Assembly (NCBI GenBank): GCA_016222805.1
Contig: JACRQG010000013.1
Span: 289,296 to 353,295 of the forward strand
Direction of reading: 5' to 3'
Length of the DNA: 64,000 nt
DNA from: Verrucomicrobiota bacterium
Lineage (GTDB): Bacteria; Verrucomicrobiota; Verrucomicrobiia; Opitutales; Opitutaceae
The position numbers were made by a program, and so were the translations under genes. Positions 1-9,776 of the stretch are shown here, in pieces (within the stretch, counting starts at the first letter, position 1; each line of letters starts with the position of its first letter). The notes under the pieces are model-generated. The model saw nothing but the letters and a program-made list of their open reading frames with translations. It made no database searches and had not been told where the DNA came from.

Positions 1-662
1 CCGGCGAGCAGCAGGCCGGCGGCCTTCAGCAGTTCTCCGCGCGTCGGCGGGCTCGGGCGATCGGCGCCGAGGGCGCGCACCGCCAGGCAGAGGGGCAGCG
101 ACAGCAGGAAACGCTCGTCGATCCATGGAGCAACCAGGGCGGCCAGGAGCAGGGTCGCCCCGTGCCGCCCGAAACACGCGAGCAGGATTGCGAGGATCAG
201 CCACGAATCGTGATACGCCAGCCAACCGGTGGAGACGAAAAACCACGACGAGGTGGCAGCGAGCACGGTGAGGGCCACCGTGGGCAGGAGGTCGCGGGTG
301 GATCGCCAGACTAGGCCGGCGGTTGCGAACACGGTGGCGAGGCAACCGATGTGAGGCAACGCGAGGTACCAGGCCGGAGGCAGAGCAAGGTAGTGCCCGA
401 TCACCGGCCAAAACAGCCGCCACTCGATCACGCGGTTCACCGGGTCGTCGATGCGTTGCCAGGGATCGGCCAACTGGCGCAAGGCGTGGAACGCCCGATG
501 AAACTCCGGTTGCAGGGCGACAATGTCACCCAGCGGCGCGCCTGCCGCGGGCCAGAGCCAGAAGCGCGGGCTGAAGCACGTGATCGTCAGCAACACTACG
601 CCAGTGCCGGTCAGCGCGACCACCCGCGTGGCGGGCCACGAGTTCACGCGATCGAATCGCAT
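1..662 (-). CDS. Multi-pass membrane protein, partial (3' end off window)
   Basis: The reading frame from an ATG at 662 stays open to the window edge, giving the first 220 residues of a longer protein. The N-terminus (VVALTGTGVVLLTI) is a clear membrane segment. Further hydrophobic stretches lie near residues 105-120, 125-145 and 155-185, separated by aromatic-rich loops, as in polytopic inner-membrane proteins. The layout resembles integral membrane glycosyltransferases or O-antigen-type proteins, but no catalytic motif is visible in the part present, so no function is assigned. The gene starts 7 bases after the stop of the CNNM-type gene on the same strand, so the two are probably co-transcribed. 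Confidence 0.6.
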   Translation of the reverse strand, partial: MRFDRVNSWPATRVVALTGTGVVLLTITCFSPRFWLWPAAGAPLGDIVALQPEFHRAFHALRQLADPWQRIDDPVNRVIEWRLFWPVIGHYLALPPAWYLALPHIGCLATVFATAGLVWRSTRDLLPTVALTVLAATSSWFFVSTGWLAYHDSWLILAILLACFGRHGATLLLAALVAPWIDERFLLSLPLCLAVRALGADRPSPPTRGELLKAAGLLLA

Positions 663-669
663 GGAGCCT

Positions 670-1989
670 TCAGGCCCGCCCGGCGGGCAGGCGTTCGACC
701 TTGATGCGGCGCGGGTTCTCGGCCGAGACCTCGGTCGCCGTGACCCGAAAGTCCCCGATGAGGAAGGCCTCGCCTCGTTTCAGGGGTTTTCCTTGGTGGC
801 GTTCGGCCCAGGCGGCGACGGTCTCCCGCGGCTGCCATTCGAACGCCCAGCCCGTCTCCGCCTGGAGTTCGCGCATGGTGAAGAGGCCGCTGACCACGAT
901 ATGGTTGTCGTCCTGGGCAAAGACCGGTCCGCGGCCGAGGTCGAGTTCATCGCGGATGTCGCCGACGATCTCTTCCAGCACGTCTTCGAAACTGACGATG
1001 CCCACGGTCTTCAGCTCCGCATCCAGCACGATGGCCAGGTGGACGCGCGAGGTGCGGAAGAGCTCGATCATCGTATGGATCGGCGTCTTGAGCATGAAGG
1101 TGAGGACCGGCCGGACCAGTGGCTCGAACGAGGCGTCGGGACCCAGGAGCTGGGTTTGCCAAAGCCACTCGCGCACCAGGACGACGCCCCGGACATCGTC
1201 CAGCGAACCGGCGCAGACCGGAAAGCGGCTGAAGCCCGCGGTCTGGGCCGTCCGCATGTTCTCGGCCATCGGTTTGTCGAGCCACAGGGCGATGATCTGC
1301 TCGCGGGGGCGCATCACCTGCTGCGCCGTAACCGTGCGCAGGCGCAGGGAGCGCACCATGATGCGGTTGATCAGGGCATCCCCGGGGTGGGAGTGACGGG
1401 CGTGACTGAAGACGAACTCGAGTTCCTCGGAACTGAAGGTGTGTTCGCCTTCCTGACCGGGCTCGATCCCGAACCAGCGCAGGATCCGGTTGGCCGCGCC
1501 GTTGAGCAGCCAGATGAAGGGAAAGAAGAGGTAGTGAAACACCATCAGCGGCGCCGAAAGCCACAGGGTGGCGGCGCGGGCGTGCTGGATCGCGAACATC
1601 TTCGGTGCCTGTTCCCCGAGGACGATGTGCAGCGACGTGATCAGCACGAAGGCCGCGAGAAACGAGATCGAGTGCACCACCGTCGGGTCGGTGATGCCCC
1701 AGTCGGCGAGCCACGGTGACATCCGGCGGGCAATGAACGGCTCGCCCACCCAGCCGAGGCCCAGGCTCGCGAGCGTGATCCCGAGCTGGGTGGCGGAGAG
1801 GGCGGAGTCGAGATGATCGGTCGCCTTCAGCGCGAACTTGATCTTCCAGCCACCGGATTTCACCAGCGGGCGCAGCTGGCTGGCGCGGATCTTCACCAGG
1901 GCGAACTCCGCCGCGACGAAGAAACCGTTGGCCGCCACCAGGGCGAGCACGAGCAGGACTTCCAGCAGGAACTTGAGAAACTCCGGCAT
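670..1989 (-). CDS. CNNM/HlyC-CorC family membrane transporter
   Basis: The 439-residue protein has the standard layout of the hemolysin C / CorC (CNNM) family. An N-terminal DUF21 region with about four membrane segments covers residues 1-180. A CBS domain pair covers about 195-320 and contains VMRPRE and GIVSFEDVLEEIVGDI. A C-terminal CorC_HlyC domain covers about 340-430. Members are linked to Mg2+ or Co2+ homeostasis; the haemolysin label is historical. The motif that usually reads GEL(A/V)PK at the end of DUF21 is GEQAPK here, a small deviation at a conserved site. The start at 1989 gives an immediate hydrophobic helix (FLKFLLEVLLVLALVAANG). It leads a two-gene unit with the membrane protein downstream. 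Confidence 0.9.
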   Translation of the reverse strand: MPEFLKFLLEVLLVLALVAANGFFVAAEFALVKIRASQLRPLVKSGGWKIKFALKATDHLDSALSATQLGITLASLGLGWVGEPFIARRMSPWLADWGITDPTVVHSISFLAAFVLITSLHIVLGEQAPKMFAIQHARAATLWLSAPLMVFHYLFFPFIWLLNGAANRILRWFGIEPGQEGEHTFSSEELEFVFSHARHSHPGDALINRIMVRSLRLRTVTAQQVMRPREQIIALWLDKPMAENMRTAQTAGFSRFPVCAGSLDDVRGVVLVREWLWQTQLLGPDASFEPLVRPVLTFMLKTPIHTMIELFRTSRVHLAIVLDAELKTVGIVSFEDVLEEIVGDIRDELDLGRGPVFAQDDNHIVVSGLFTMRELQAETGWAFEWQPRETVAAWAERHQGKPLKRGEAFLIGDFRVTATEVSAENPRRIKVERLPAGRA

Positions 1990-2185
1990 CAGCGGGCCAC
2001 TTCCACGCAGTCGGGCAGGGACATCACCTCCAGCCTGCGGGCGACGCTCCGGCGCACAAACGATTTTTTCCAGCCGCGGCGAGGTGACGCGGCTGGTTCT
2101 GCTGCGCTCCGGGTGAAGGGATCAGCACTTGCCCATGCGCCGCCGGACCAAGCCGGGGGTGGGGAAGCCGCCGTTCCTCCAGCGA

Positions 2186-4780
2186 TTACTCCGGTCGCGG
2201 GCGGAGGGGCGTGAGCGTTACCGGGCCGAGCAGGCCCGACGGGGTGAGCGGCCAGCCGGAGGCGTCGAACGGCTTGTAGTTGATATTCACGAAATTGATC
2301 TCGCGCATGATCTTCCACTTCTCCTTCCGCGCATCCATGTCGCGGATGCGGTTGGCGGCGAGGTTGGTGACCTCGAGTTCGAGGACGTGTCTTCCCGGGG
2401 CGAGAGGACCGCCGAGGCGCACCCGCATCGGCAGGCTCCACACCGTGCCGAGATCCCGCCCGTCGAGCCGCACCCGCGCGCTTTCGCGCACGTCACCGAG
2501 GTGTAGCATCCAGTCATCAGCGCGGGCGGCCGGAGCCTCAAACTCCAGCCGGTACCTAGCGGTGCCGGCAAAGCGCCTGGCGTCCTCGCTTCCAAGTTCA
2601 GTCCACGATTTCAAGGCCGTGGTCTGCAGCGGCGCAGGCAGCGCCGGCCCACCCTTGAGGAACGTGATCGCCCAGTTGCCTGAAAGGGTCACCGGCGCGC
2701 CGGCGGGGTCCAGGACCGGCCACGCGGCGATTGCTCCAGTCGCGGCCGCGGAACTCGCCCGGAGCAGCAGCGATTCCCCCGGAGCAAGTTGCAGGAAGAC
2801 CTCCAGTTCATTCTCACCGTTGGAACGGCTCCTGGCGACGCCGAACCGGCCGTCGAGTGGGTTCAGCACGAGGTAGCGGGCGGCATTGGCGAGGCCGAAC
2901 CAGCCTTGCACGGGCTTGGCGGTGAGGTTCGTGAGAAAGTAGGCGCGGCCCTCCGGGGTCAGCCGGCGGATGAAGTTCAAGCCGGAATCGGCGAGGGATT
3001 CCCGGCGCACCCGAGTGGCGACCGTCGCCATGGGATCGGCGCGGACGATTGCCGTCGTCGCGGAAAGTTGCGCCAGCGCTTTCCGGAACGCGGCACGACG
3101 GGACTCCAACCGCCCGAAGCCCGGCACGTCTTCGGGGAGTTTCTCGAAGATCACGGTGGCTCCGTCCCGGGCGAGCGCGGCGAGCTTCTCGAGCGTGGCG
3201 ACCGGCATCCGACGCGTCGCTGGCACGAGGATCATTTGGTAGCGCGATCCGGGCGTGCGGAGGGTGCCGCCCTCGAATCGCGTCTGTGCCAGCTGCGCAT
3301 CCGAGATGTAATCGAAGCCGTAGCCACGCTCCGTGAGGGCGCGGGCCAGGCGGCCGACCGGCTGGCCCGTGAGCCAGTCGACGTGGTGCACGGTCAGCAT
3401 CCGGGCGAGACCGTCGGGGCTGTCCCAGATGTCCGCCAGCGGCCAGTACAGCAGGATGTCGTTGTCGGGTTGGCCGCGCTGCAGCACTGACTGCACGCGG
3501 GTGAGGTAGGCGTTGAGCGCCGAGAAGTCATCCCACCACGGGTTGTTGGGATTGAACTGCGTCGAGGCGTAGAAGAGCCACCCCGGCCAGGGGGCATCCT
3601 GCGGGGAAAACACGGTTCCGTGAAAGAAGATGTGGTTGATGCCCTCGGCGAGGATGCGATCGAGTTCGGGCTTGGTGTAGGCGAGGGACTCCTTCCAGTG
3701 ATCGCGCAGCCAGGTGGCGCTTTCGCTCGAGGCGAGCGGACGGCCCAACACGTGGGCGGCGGACGAAGCCATGCGCACGACCAGCGATTCCGGCAGATCC
3801 TGGTCGTGGCGGACCTCGTCGGCGGCGCGGCGCAGGCCGGGGATGGGAAACGGCGTGGAGCCGAAGACCTCGGTCTCCGGAATGTCGACCGAGCCGTACA
3901 GGTCGAGGAGGTTGGCCGGGGCTCCGTGCGACTGGTTGCGGACGACGAAGCCATGGCGATGCGACCAGTCGATCCAGGTGCGGAGGAAGTCGAGGTGCAG
4001 CCGGCCGAGCGACTCGCGATAGTCGGCCTTGATGCGGGCCAGGGTGTCGCGGTCGAGGGACTTCACGTCGGCCGCGTTGCGGGTGGTCAGTGCCTCGGCG
4101 TAGGTTTGCAGATCATACCCGTGCATCTCTCGAAAGACTTCCGGGAGACGGGCGGTCCAGTTGGCATTAAAGTACTCGAAGGAGTCGTGAAATTGCCCGC
4201 GCACGAGGCCGCGCGGGAAGCTGGCGAAGGCGCGCGAGAAAGGCGCGAGGTACCTCTCCAGGGCGGCGGGCGAGAAGGGATCCACCACCAGGCCTTCGCC
4301 GCCCGGCGCCGCGCGCTTGACCATCATCTTGCCCGGTTCGCCGACCAGCTTGCCCTCCCGAAGGGCGACGCGCTGCAGACCGTCCGTGGCCGTGATCCAG
4401 GGGCCGCCGAAGGGCCAGCCGGTGCCGGTGGCCATATCGACCCCCAAGCCGAGCCGCTGCGCCTCGCGCCCGGTGTGCTCGAGCATCTCCATCCACTGGG
4501 GGGAAAGAAACTCCAGGTAGCGCGACTCGTAGCCGTTGGCGCCGTAGATCGGCGTGATTTCAACGCCGCCGACGCCGGCCCGGGCGAGTTTCTCCAGCTG
4601 CCACGTGAGGCTGGCCTTGTCGACCGCGCTCCCGGGCCACCACCAGCGCGTCCAGGGCTTGTTTTCGCGGGTGACCGCCGGCCAGGGGGAGGGCGGAGCA
4701 ACGGGAGACGCCGCCGGAGCGGAAACGGTGGTGAGGGCGGACAGGGCGAGGAGCGCGAGCAGAAGGCGAAGAGGACGCAT
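2186..4780 (-). CDS. Secreted GH106-like alpha-L-rhamnosidase
   Basis: The protein has 864 residues and a signal peptide of about 24 residues. The block around residues 44-80, with TRWWWPGSAVDK followed by GVGGVEITPIYG, is typical of family 106 glycosidases, which remove alpha-L-rhamnose from pectic side chains and plant glycosides. A long TIM-barrel region follows. A C-terminal galactose-binding-like jelly roll (about 720-850) contains ARVRLDGRDLGTVW and GRHVLELEVTNLAANRIRD, also usual for the family. Length fits GH106. It is probably exported and acts outside the inner membrane. It stands alone, with about 200 bases to the CNNM gene and about 420 to livF, so its regulation is not evident. 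The family assignment is firm; the substrate is inferred. Confidence 0.82.
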   Translation of the reverse strand: MRPLRLLLALLALSALTTVSAPAASPVAPPSPWPAVTRENKPWTRWWWPGSAVDKASLTWQLEKLARAGVGGVEITPIYGANGYESRYLEFLSPQWMEMLEHTGREAQRLGLGVDMATGTGWPFGGPWITATDGLQRVALREGKLVGEPGKMMVKRAAPGGEGLVVDPFSPAALERYLAPFSRAFASFPRGLVRGQFHDSFEYFNANWTARLPEVFREMHGYDLQTYAEALTTRNAADVKSLDRDTLARIKADYRESLGRLHLDFLRTWIDWSHRHGFVVRNQSHGAPANLLDLYGSVDIPETEVFGSTPFPIPGLRRAADEVRHDQDLPESLVVRMASSAAHVLGRPLASSESATWLRDHWKESLAYTKPELDRILAEGINHIFFHGTVFSPQDAPWPGWLFYASTQFNPNNPWWDDFSALNAYLTRVQSVLQRGQPDNDILLYWPLADIWDSPDGLARMLTVHHVDWLTGQPVGRLARALTERGYGFDYISDAQLAQTRFEGGTLRTPGSRYQMILVPATRRMPVATLEKLAALARDGATVIFEKLPEDVPGFGRLESRRAAFRKALAQLSATTAIVRADPMATVATRVRRESLADSGLNFIRRLTPEGRAYFLTNLTAKPVQGWFGLANAARYLVLNPLDGRFGVARSRSNGENELEVFLQLAPGESLLLRASSAAATGAIAAWPVLDPAGAPVTLSGNWAITFLKGGPALPAPLQTTALKSWTELGSEDARRFAGTARYRLEFEAPAARADDWMLHLGDVRESARVRLDGRDLGTVWSLPMRVRLGGPLAPGRHVLELEVTNLAANRIRDMDARKEKWKIMREINFVNINYKPFDASGWPLTPSGLLGPVTLTPLRPRPE

Positions 4781-5204
4781 GGCGAAAGTCGGTTCTCAGG
4801 AGGTTGAGAGGATTACAGCAGTGAGGCTCAGCGCCCCGCGGCAAAAACGCGAAGGCGGAACTGGCGGGGCAAGGTCGCTCCGTCCACATGAATCCGGTGG
4901 CGCCGCGAGACGGGGGAGAGTCACAAATCGAGGTTGTTGCCGCGCCCGCACGCGGCAACGGAGGAGGACCCGGACAGTCCAGAAGGCGCGGCGCGCCGGT
5001 GACGACCCGGAAGCACCCCCTGCGGCGCTCGTACACAGGCAAAGGTGAATCACGCAGGAGGTAGCCGGCTTCGGTGGGGCCGACTTCTGCCGCGCCAATC
5101 GCAGGTGCCGGCCGGGGTCGGCGCCCTCGGCTACATGAGAATCGTCGCGACCGGGTGTGCAGACGATAGACCTTGGCACACCTCCACGGTGGGAGGCTTG
5201 CAGG
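4781..5204. other. Intergenic region with one strong hairpin
   Basis: No credible gene is seen here between livF and the GH106 gene; the open frames across it have skewed Arg/Pro/Ser composition. It contains a perfect 9-bp stem (GTTGCCGCG / CGCGGCAAC) with a 6-base loop at 4936-4959. Confidence 0.5.
4936..4959. terminator. Hairpin between liv operon and GH106 gene
   Basis: A perfect 9-bp GC-rich inverted repeat with a 6-base loop lies 245 bases beyond the livF stop. No run of T follows on the minus strand, so it is not a classical intrinsic terminator. It may be a Rho-type or structural element. The pairing is seen directly; the role is a guess. Confidence 0.3.
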
Positions 5205-5918
5205 CTATCCACCCAGGTAGGTGGCCTTGAGCTGGGGGTCCGCGCGGAGCTGCGGACTCGGGCCGGACAGCGCGACGCGGCCGGTCTCCAGCACGTAGGC
5301 GTGTGACGAGATTTCGAGGGCCAGGTTGGCATTCTGCTCGACGAGCAGGATGGTGATGCCCTGGGTCCGGTTGATCTCCACAATCTTCTCGAAGATGGTG
5401 CTGATGAGCCGCGGGGCGATCCCGAGCGACGGTTCGTCGAGCATCAGGAATCGCGGCTGGCCCATGAGCGCCCGGCCGATCGCGAGCATCTGCTGCTCCC
5501 CGCCGGAAAGGGTGCCGGCGGTCTGGCGCAGGCGTTCCTGGAGGCGTGGAAAGATCGAGAACACGTAGTCGCGGGTCCGGGCCGTGCGGGCGGCGTCGTG
5601 CTGGAGGTACGCCCCCATCGCGAGGTTCTCGTCGACGGTGAGATTGGAGAAGACCATGCGCCCTTCCGGCACGTGACACAGGCCTCGCGCCACGATCGCA
5701 TGCGGTGGCAGCGTGGTGATGTCGTCCCCGGCGAAGGTGATGCGGCCGGACCGTGCCCGCAGCAGCCCAGAAATCGTGCGCAGGGCGGTGGTTTTTCCCG
5801 CGCCGTTGCCGCCGAGCAGCGTCACGATGGCGCCGGCTTCGATCGCAAACGTCACGCCCGTGAGCGCGGTGATCGCGCCATAGGAGACGTGGAGATCCTC
5901 GACGCGCAGCATGGTCAA
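5205..5918 (-). CDS. livF: Branched-chain amino acid ABC transporter ATPase LivF
   Basis: The 237-residue ATPase has Walker A GGNGAGKTT (residues 36-44), an ABC signature LSGGEQQ near 138-144, Walker B with FLMLDEPSLG, and the LivF-type stretch QNANLALEISSHAYVLETG at the C-terminus. It is the last gene of a five-gene importer unit and overlaps livG by 4 bases. With LivG it forms the cytoplasmic motor that powers uptake of branched-chain or related amino acids, or possibly urea or amides. The length is normal for LivF. Confidence 0.92.
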   Translation of the reverse strand: MTMLRVEDLHVSYGAITALTGVTFAIEAGAIVTLLGGNGAGKTTALRTISGLLRARSGRITFAGDDITTLPPHAIVARGLCHVPEGRMVFSNLTVDENLAMGAYLQHDAARTARTRDYVFSIFPRLQERLRQTAGTLSGGEQQMLAIGRALMGQPRFLMLDEPSLGIAPRLISTIFEKIVEINRTQGITILLVEQNANLALEISSHAYVLETGRVALSGPSPQLRADPQLKATYLGG

Positions 5919-6700
5919 TGATGGGCCAGCGAGTTCCGGTGGTCCTCGCCGAGGTAGGCCTCGATGACCTTGGGATCGGCCTGGATCTGCGCCGGGCTGC
6001 CCTCGGCGATCTTCACGCCGTAGTCGAGCACGGCAATCCGCTGGCAGCAGGCCATGACCACCTTCATCGAGTGTTCGACCAGCAGGATCGAAAGGCGGAA
6101 GTCCCGCTGGATTTGCTGAATGAGCCGGACGAGTTCGGCCTTCTCCGTCGGATTCATGCCGGCGGCAGGTTCGTCGAGCAGGAGCAGCTTGGGACGCGTG
6201 GCGAGCCCGCGCACGATTTCGAGGCGGCGTTGTTCACCGTAGGGCAGGCTGCGGGCCGGCACGTCGCGGACCCGTCCGAGATGGAAGAGCTCGAGCAGTT
6301 CCTCGGCGCGGCGGCGGATGGCAGCCTCGTCATCGCGAAACGCCCCGAGCCGCACGAGGGCCTGCCAGGGTGCGGTGCCACGATGCAGGTTGCAGGCGAC
6401 GCGGACGTTATCGAAGACCGAGAGCGAGCCGAACAGGCGGATGTTCTGAAACGTGCGGGCGATGCCGAGGCCCACCACCTCGTCAACCCGGCGGCCCCGC
6501 AGATCGCGCCCGGCGAAGGAAATCGTCCCGTCGGTCGGTGGATAGACGCCGGTGATGAGATTGAAGACCGTGGTCTTGCCGGCGCCGTTGGGGCCGATCA
6601 ACCCGCACAGTTCCCCCTCCTCGACGGCAAAGTCCACGGCGTTGACGGCAGTGAGGCCGCCGAAACGGATGGTGACCTGATCGAGTTCCAGCAGCGGCAT
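5915..6700 (-). CDS. livG: Branched-chain amino acid ABC transporter ATPase LivG
   Basis: The 261-residue protein has Walker A GPNGAGKTT (36-44), the LivG-specific ARTFQNIRLF stretch, the variant ABC signature LPYGEQRRLE, and Walker B LLLLDEPAAGMNP. The last is the usual LivG form. It lies 12 bases after the livM stop and overlaps livF by 4 bases, consistent with translational coupling. It is the second cytoplasmic ATPase subunit of the importer. Confidence 0.93.
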   Translation of the reverse strand: MPLLELDQVTIRFGGLTAVNAVDFAVEEGELCGLIGPNGAGKTTVFNLITGVYPPTDGTISFAGRDLRGRRVDEVVGLGIARTFQNIRLFGSLSVFDNVRVACNLHRGTAPWQALVRLGAFRDDEAAIRRRAEELLELFHLGRVRDVPARSLPYGEQRRLEIVRGLATRPKLLLLDEPAAGMNPTEKAELVRLIQQIQRDFRLSILLVEHSMKVVMACCQRIAVLDYGVKIAEGSPAQIQADPKVIEAYLGEDHRNSLAHH

Positions 6701-6712
6701 CGGTGGAGGGCG

Positions 6713-7660
6713 TCAGCGGGACGCGCGGGATCCGATTCGGAACGTGAGCAACCCCTGCGGGCGCCACAGCATGAGGAGGATTAGGAGCAGCGAGTACAGG
6801 ATCATCCGATATTCCGCGACCGGCCGCAGCACCTCCGGCAGCACGGTGAGGAGAATGGCGGCGAGAATGACGCCCAGGGTGTGGCCCATGCCCCCGAGGA
6901 TGACCATGACGACGATTTCGATGCTGCGGGTGAAATCAAAGCCCGTGGGGGTGATGGTGAGCTTGAAATGTCCGTAGAGCCCCCCGGCGATACCCGCGAA
7001 GAAGGCGCCAATCACAAAGGCGACGATCTTGTAGCGGGTGGGATTCAGGCCGATGGCGGCGCTGGCGATCTCGTCGTCATGGGTGGCAAGGAAGCCGCGA
7101 CCGTAGGTGGAATCGACCAGGCAGGTGACGACGAAGACGGTGATCGCGACAAAGGCCAGGACCCAGAAGATCGTCGTGTAGGCGGGAATGGCGTTGAGGC
7201 CGAGTGCGCCTCCCAGGACCTCGAGATTCTGGAAGAGGACACGGATGATCTCGCCGAAGCCCAGCGTGACGAGAGCGAGGTAGTCGCCGCGCAGGCGCAA
7301 CGAAGGAGCACCGACCAGCAGGCCGGCCAAGGCGGCCGCCACGCCGCCGGTCGCGAGCGCGAGGAGAAAAGCGCCCCCTTGCAGCACCGGGCCGGCCGCC
7401 GAGAGGTTGCCGAAAATCCGGGGCGCGAGGAAGAGGGAGACCGCCGCCGAAAGGTAGGCGCCGACGGACATGAAGCCCGCGTGGCCGAGCGAAAACTGTC
7501 CCGTGTGCCCGTTCACGAGGTTGAGGGACACGGCCAGGATGACGTTGATGCCAACCCCGATGAGCACATCGAGGAAGTAGGGGTCGATGCGCGCCGAGAA
7601 CTGCGACAACACCGCGGCGCCAATCAGGCTGAGCAGCAGGGCGAGGTGCGGGCGGGGCAT
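6713..7660 (-). CDS. livM: Branched-chain amino acid ABC transporter permease LivM
   Basis: The 315-residue polytopic protein begins with a membrane helix and carries the hallmark LivM sequences NLVNGHTGQFSLGHAGFMSVGAY and LRLRGDYLALVTLGFGEIIR, the latter being the cytoplasmic coupling loop. Many hydrophobic segments cover the rest, ending with LLLILLMLWRPQGLL. Its start is 15 bases from the livH stop. With LivH it makes the transmembrane channel. Length and motifs are ordinary for the family. Confidence 0.93.
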   Translation of the reverse strand: MPRPHLALLLSLIGAAVLSQFSARIDPYFLDVLIGVGINVILAVSLNLVNGHTGQFSLGHAGFMSVGAYLSAAVSLFLAPRIFGNLSAAGPVLQGGAFLLALATGGVAAALAGLLVGAPSLRLRGDYLALVTLGFGEIIRVLFQNLEVLGGALGLNAIPAYTTIFWVLAFVAITVFVVTCLVDSTYGRGFLATHDDEIASAAIGLNPTRYKIVAFVIGAFFAGIAGGLYGHFKLTITPTGFDFTRSIEIVVMVILGGMGHTLGVILAAILLTVLPEVLRPVAEYRMILYSLLLILLMLWRPQGLLTFRIGSRASR

Positions 7661-7675
7661 GGGACGGGCGGGGGT

Positions 7676-8566
7676 TCAGACCTTTTCGACCGTGAACCGC
7701 CCCAGCAGGCCGGCCGGGCGGAAGAGCAGGATCGCAATCAGGATCGTAAAGGCGATCGCGTCCTTGTAGGTCGACCACTGGCTTCCGCCCACGAATGTTT
7801 CGACGGTGCCGAGCAACAGGCCGCCCAGCGCGGCGCCCGGCAGGTTGCCGATTCCTCCGAGGACGGCGGCGACGAAGGCCTTCAGCCCGGGCATCACGCC
7901 CATGAGGGGATCGATCGAGGGATAGTTGAGGGAGTAGAGGATTCCGCCGGCAGCCGCGAGGGCGGATCCCAGGCCGAAGGTAAACGTGATCACGACGTCG
8001 TTGTTCACCCCCACGAGCTGGGCCGCCTGGGGATTGAGGGAGACGGCGCGCATCGCCGTGCCGATGCGCGTGCGGTGCACCACGAACTGAAGTCCGAGCA
8101 TCAGCAGGACCGCGACAATGATCACCAGGAGCTGGTTGGTGGAGAGCACGAGCCCGCCGAGACTGAAATGGGCCACCGGAAACACGGCGGGAAACGTCCG
8201 TGAGGCCGCCCCGAACAGCCGCTGTCCACTGTATTCCAGCAGCAGCGAGACGCCGATGGCGGTAATCAACACGTTGAGCGTCGGCGCGTGGCGCAGCGGG
8301 CGGTAGGCCAGCCGCTCGATGACGATCCCGAGGAGGGCGCAACCCAACATGGCGGCCAGCAGGACCAGGATCCCCCCCCAGAGGGTGCCTTCGGGCACGA
8401 GCCGACCGAGATAATAGCCAACATAGGCGCCGACCATGAAGATGTCGGAATGCGCGAAATTGATGAAGCGCAGCACCCCGTAGACCATGGTGTAGCCCAG
8501 GGCGATCAGGGCGTAGATGGCCCCGAGCGAAAGGCCGTTCAGGAGTTGCTGTAGGAATTCAGTCAC
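7676..8566 (-). CDS. livH: Branched-chain amino acid ABC transporter permease LivH
   Basis: The 296-residue permease starts VTEFLQQLLNGLSLGAIYALIALGY, the classical LivH N-terminus, followed by FINFAHSDIFMVGAY. I place the start at the GTG at 8566. The frame also opens at a TTG at 8620, but the 18 extra residues are Arg/Pro-rich and unlike the family. The segment GLKAFVAAVLGGIGNLPGAALGGLLLG near the C-terminus is also typical. It lies 70 bases after the binding-protein gene and forms the second channel subunit. Confidence 0.9.
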   Translation of the reverse strand: MTEFLQQLLNGLSLGAIYALIALGYTMVYGVLRFINFAHSDIFMVGAYVGYYLGRLVPEGTLWGGILVLLAAMLGCALLGIVIERLAYRPLRHAPTLNVLITAIGVSLLLEYSGQRLFGAASRTFPAVFPVAHFSLGGLVLSTNQLLVIIVAVLLMLGLQFVVHRTRIGTAMRAVSLNPQAAQLVGVNNDVVITFTFGLGSALAAAGGILYSLNYPSIDPLMGVMPGLKAFVAAVLGGIGNLPGAALGGLLLGTVETFVGGSQWSTYKDAIAFTILIAILLFRPAGLLGRFTVEKV

Positions 8567-8636
8567 GCGGGCGGGTGCCGTGGGCTCCGGAGTTGTGCGC
8601 CTTCCGGCTCGGACGCTCAACCCCCAACTGGGCCGG

Positions 8637-9776
8637 TCACGGCTCGATGCGCGTCACGAACTTGAACTGGCCGTCTTTGACGGTGAGCACCACGGCCGCC
8701 TTGCTGGCATTGCGCTGGGCATCGAGCGTGGTCACGCCGGTCACCCCGGCGTGACCCTGGGTGGCCGCGAGGGCATCGCGCAGACGCGATCCCTCGGTGC
8801 CGCCGGCGCGTTGCAGCGCGGCGGCCAGGATCATGATCGAGTCGTAGCCGAGGGCGGCCATCGCGTCGGGCACCTCCCCGTTCCAGCGCTGCTTGAAGCG
8901 GTTCACGAAGGCGACGACCGCGGGCGACTGATCCTCGGGGGAATAGTGCGTCGAGTAATAGGTGCCCTCGACCGCCGCGCCACCGATCTCCATCAGCTGC
9001 GGTGCCTCCCAGCCGTCGCCGCCGAAGATCGGCAGCGCGATCCCCAGATCCCGCGCCTGTTTGCAGATCAGGGCCGCCTCCGTGTAGTAGCCGGGGACGA
9101 AGATGCCTTGCACGCCCGCGGCCTTCACCGCGGTGAGCTGGGCCTTGAAGTCCTTGTCGCCCTCCGAGTATTTCTGCTCGAGGGTCACGATCCCGCCGCG
9201 GCGGACGAACTCCTCCTTGAAGTAGCGGGCCAGGCCCACGCTGTAGGCGGAGGAGACCGACGTCAGCAGCGCGACGCGGTTGAGCTTGAGGTGCTCCCGG
9301 GCGAACTTGGCCATCACCACGCCCTGAAACGGATCGATGAAACAGACGCGGAAGATGTAGTTGCCGATTTCCGTCACCGCGGCGTTGGTCGACGAAGGGG
9401 AGATCAGCGGGATCTTCGCCTGCTGGGCGATCGGCGCCGCCTCGAGCGAACGAGGCGAGGCGACCTCACCGACGAGGGCGACGACCTTGTCCCGCGAAAT
9501 CAGCTTCTTGACGACCGTGGCGGACTCGCCCGGCTTCGACTGGTTGTCCTCGGTGATGAGTTCCAGCTGGCGCCCCAGCACCCCGCCGGCCGCGTTCAGT
9601 TCCTCGACCGCCAGGAGCGTGCCCTTGTGGGAAGACTGGCCGAAGGCGGCCTCCTTGCCGGTGAGCGAGGCGTATTCACCAATCCGGAGGGTGTCGCTCC
9701 GGGGCGCGCAGCCGGCGAGGAATGCGGCGATCAAGGCCAGGAAAGGGCGCAGAGGCGGAAGGGACGGGCGGATCAT
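8637..9776 (-). CDS. livJ: Branched-chain amino acid ABC transporter binding lipoprotein
   Basis: The protein is a type I periplasmic binding protein of the LivJ/LivK (leucine-binding) family. From the ATG at 9776 it has a short lipoprotein signal with lipobox LAGC (Cys about residue 23). The mature domain begins DTLRIGEYASLTGKEAAFG and continues with the ligand-site pattern LISPSSTNAAVTEIGNYIFR. A longer frame opens at 9812 but places extra residues before the lipobox, so 9776 is preferred. It is the first gene of livJ-H-M-G-F. A 152-base gap separates it from a divergent permease gene and should hold the operon promoter, which I could not pinpoint. Confidence 0.9.
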   Translation of the reverse strand: MIRPSLPPLRPFLALIAAFLAGCAPRSDTLRIGEYASLTGKEAAFGQSSHKGTLLAVEELNAAGGVLGRQLELITEDNQSKPGESATVVKKLISRDKVVALVGEVASPRSLEAAPIAQQAKIPLISPSSTNAAVTEIGNYIFRVCFIDPFQGVVMAKFAREHLKLNRVALLTSVSSAYSVGLARYFKEEFVRRGGIVTLEQKYSEGDKDFKAQLTAVKAAGVQGIFVPGYYTEAALICKQARDLGIALPIFGGDGWEAPQLMEIGGAAVEGTYYSTHYSPEDQSPAVVAFVNRFKQRWNGEVPDAMAALGYDSIMILAAALQRAGGTEGSRLRDALAATQGHAGVTGVTTLDAQRNASKAAVVLTVKDGQFKFVTRIEP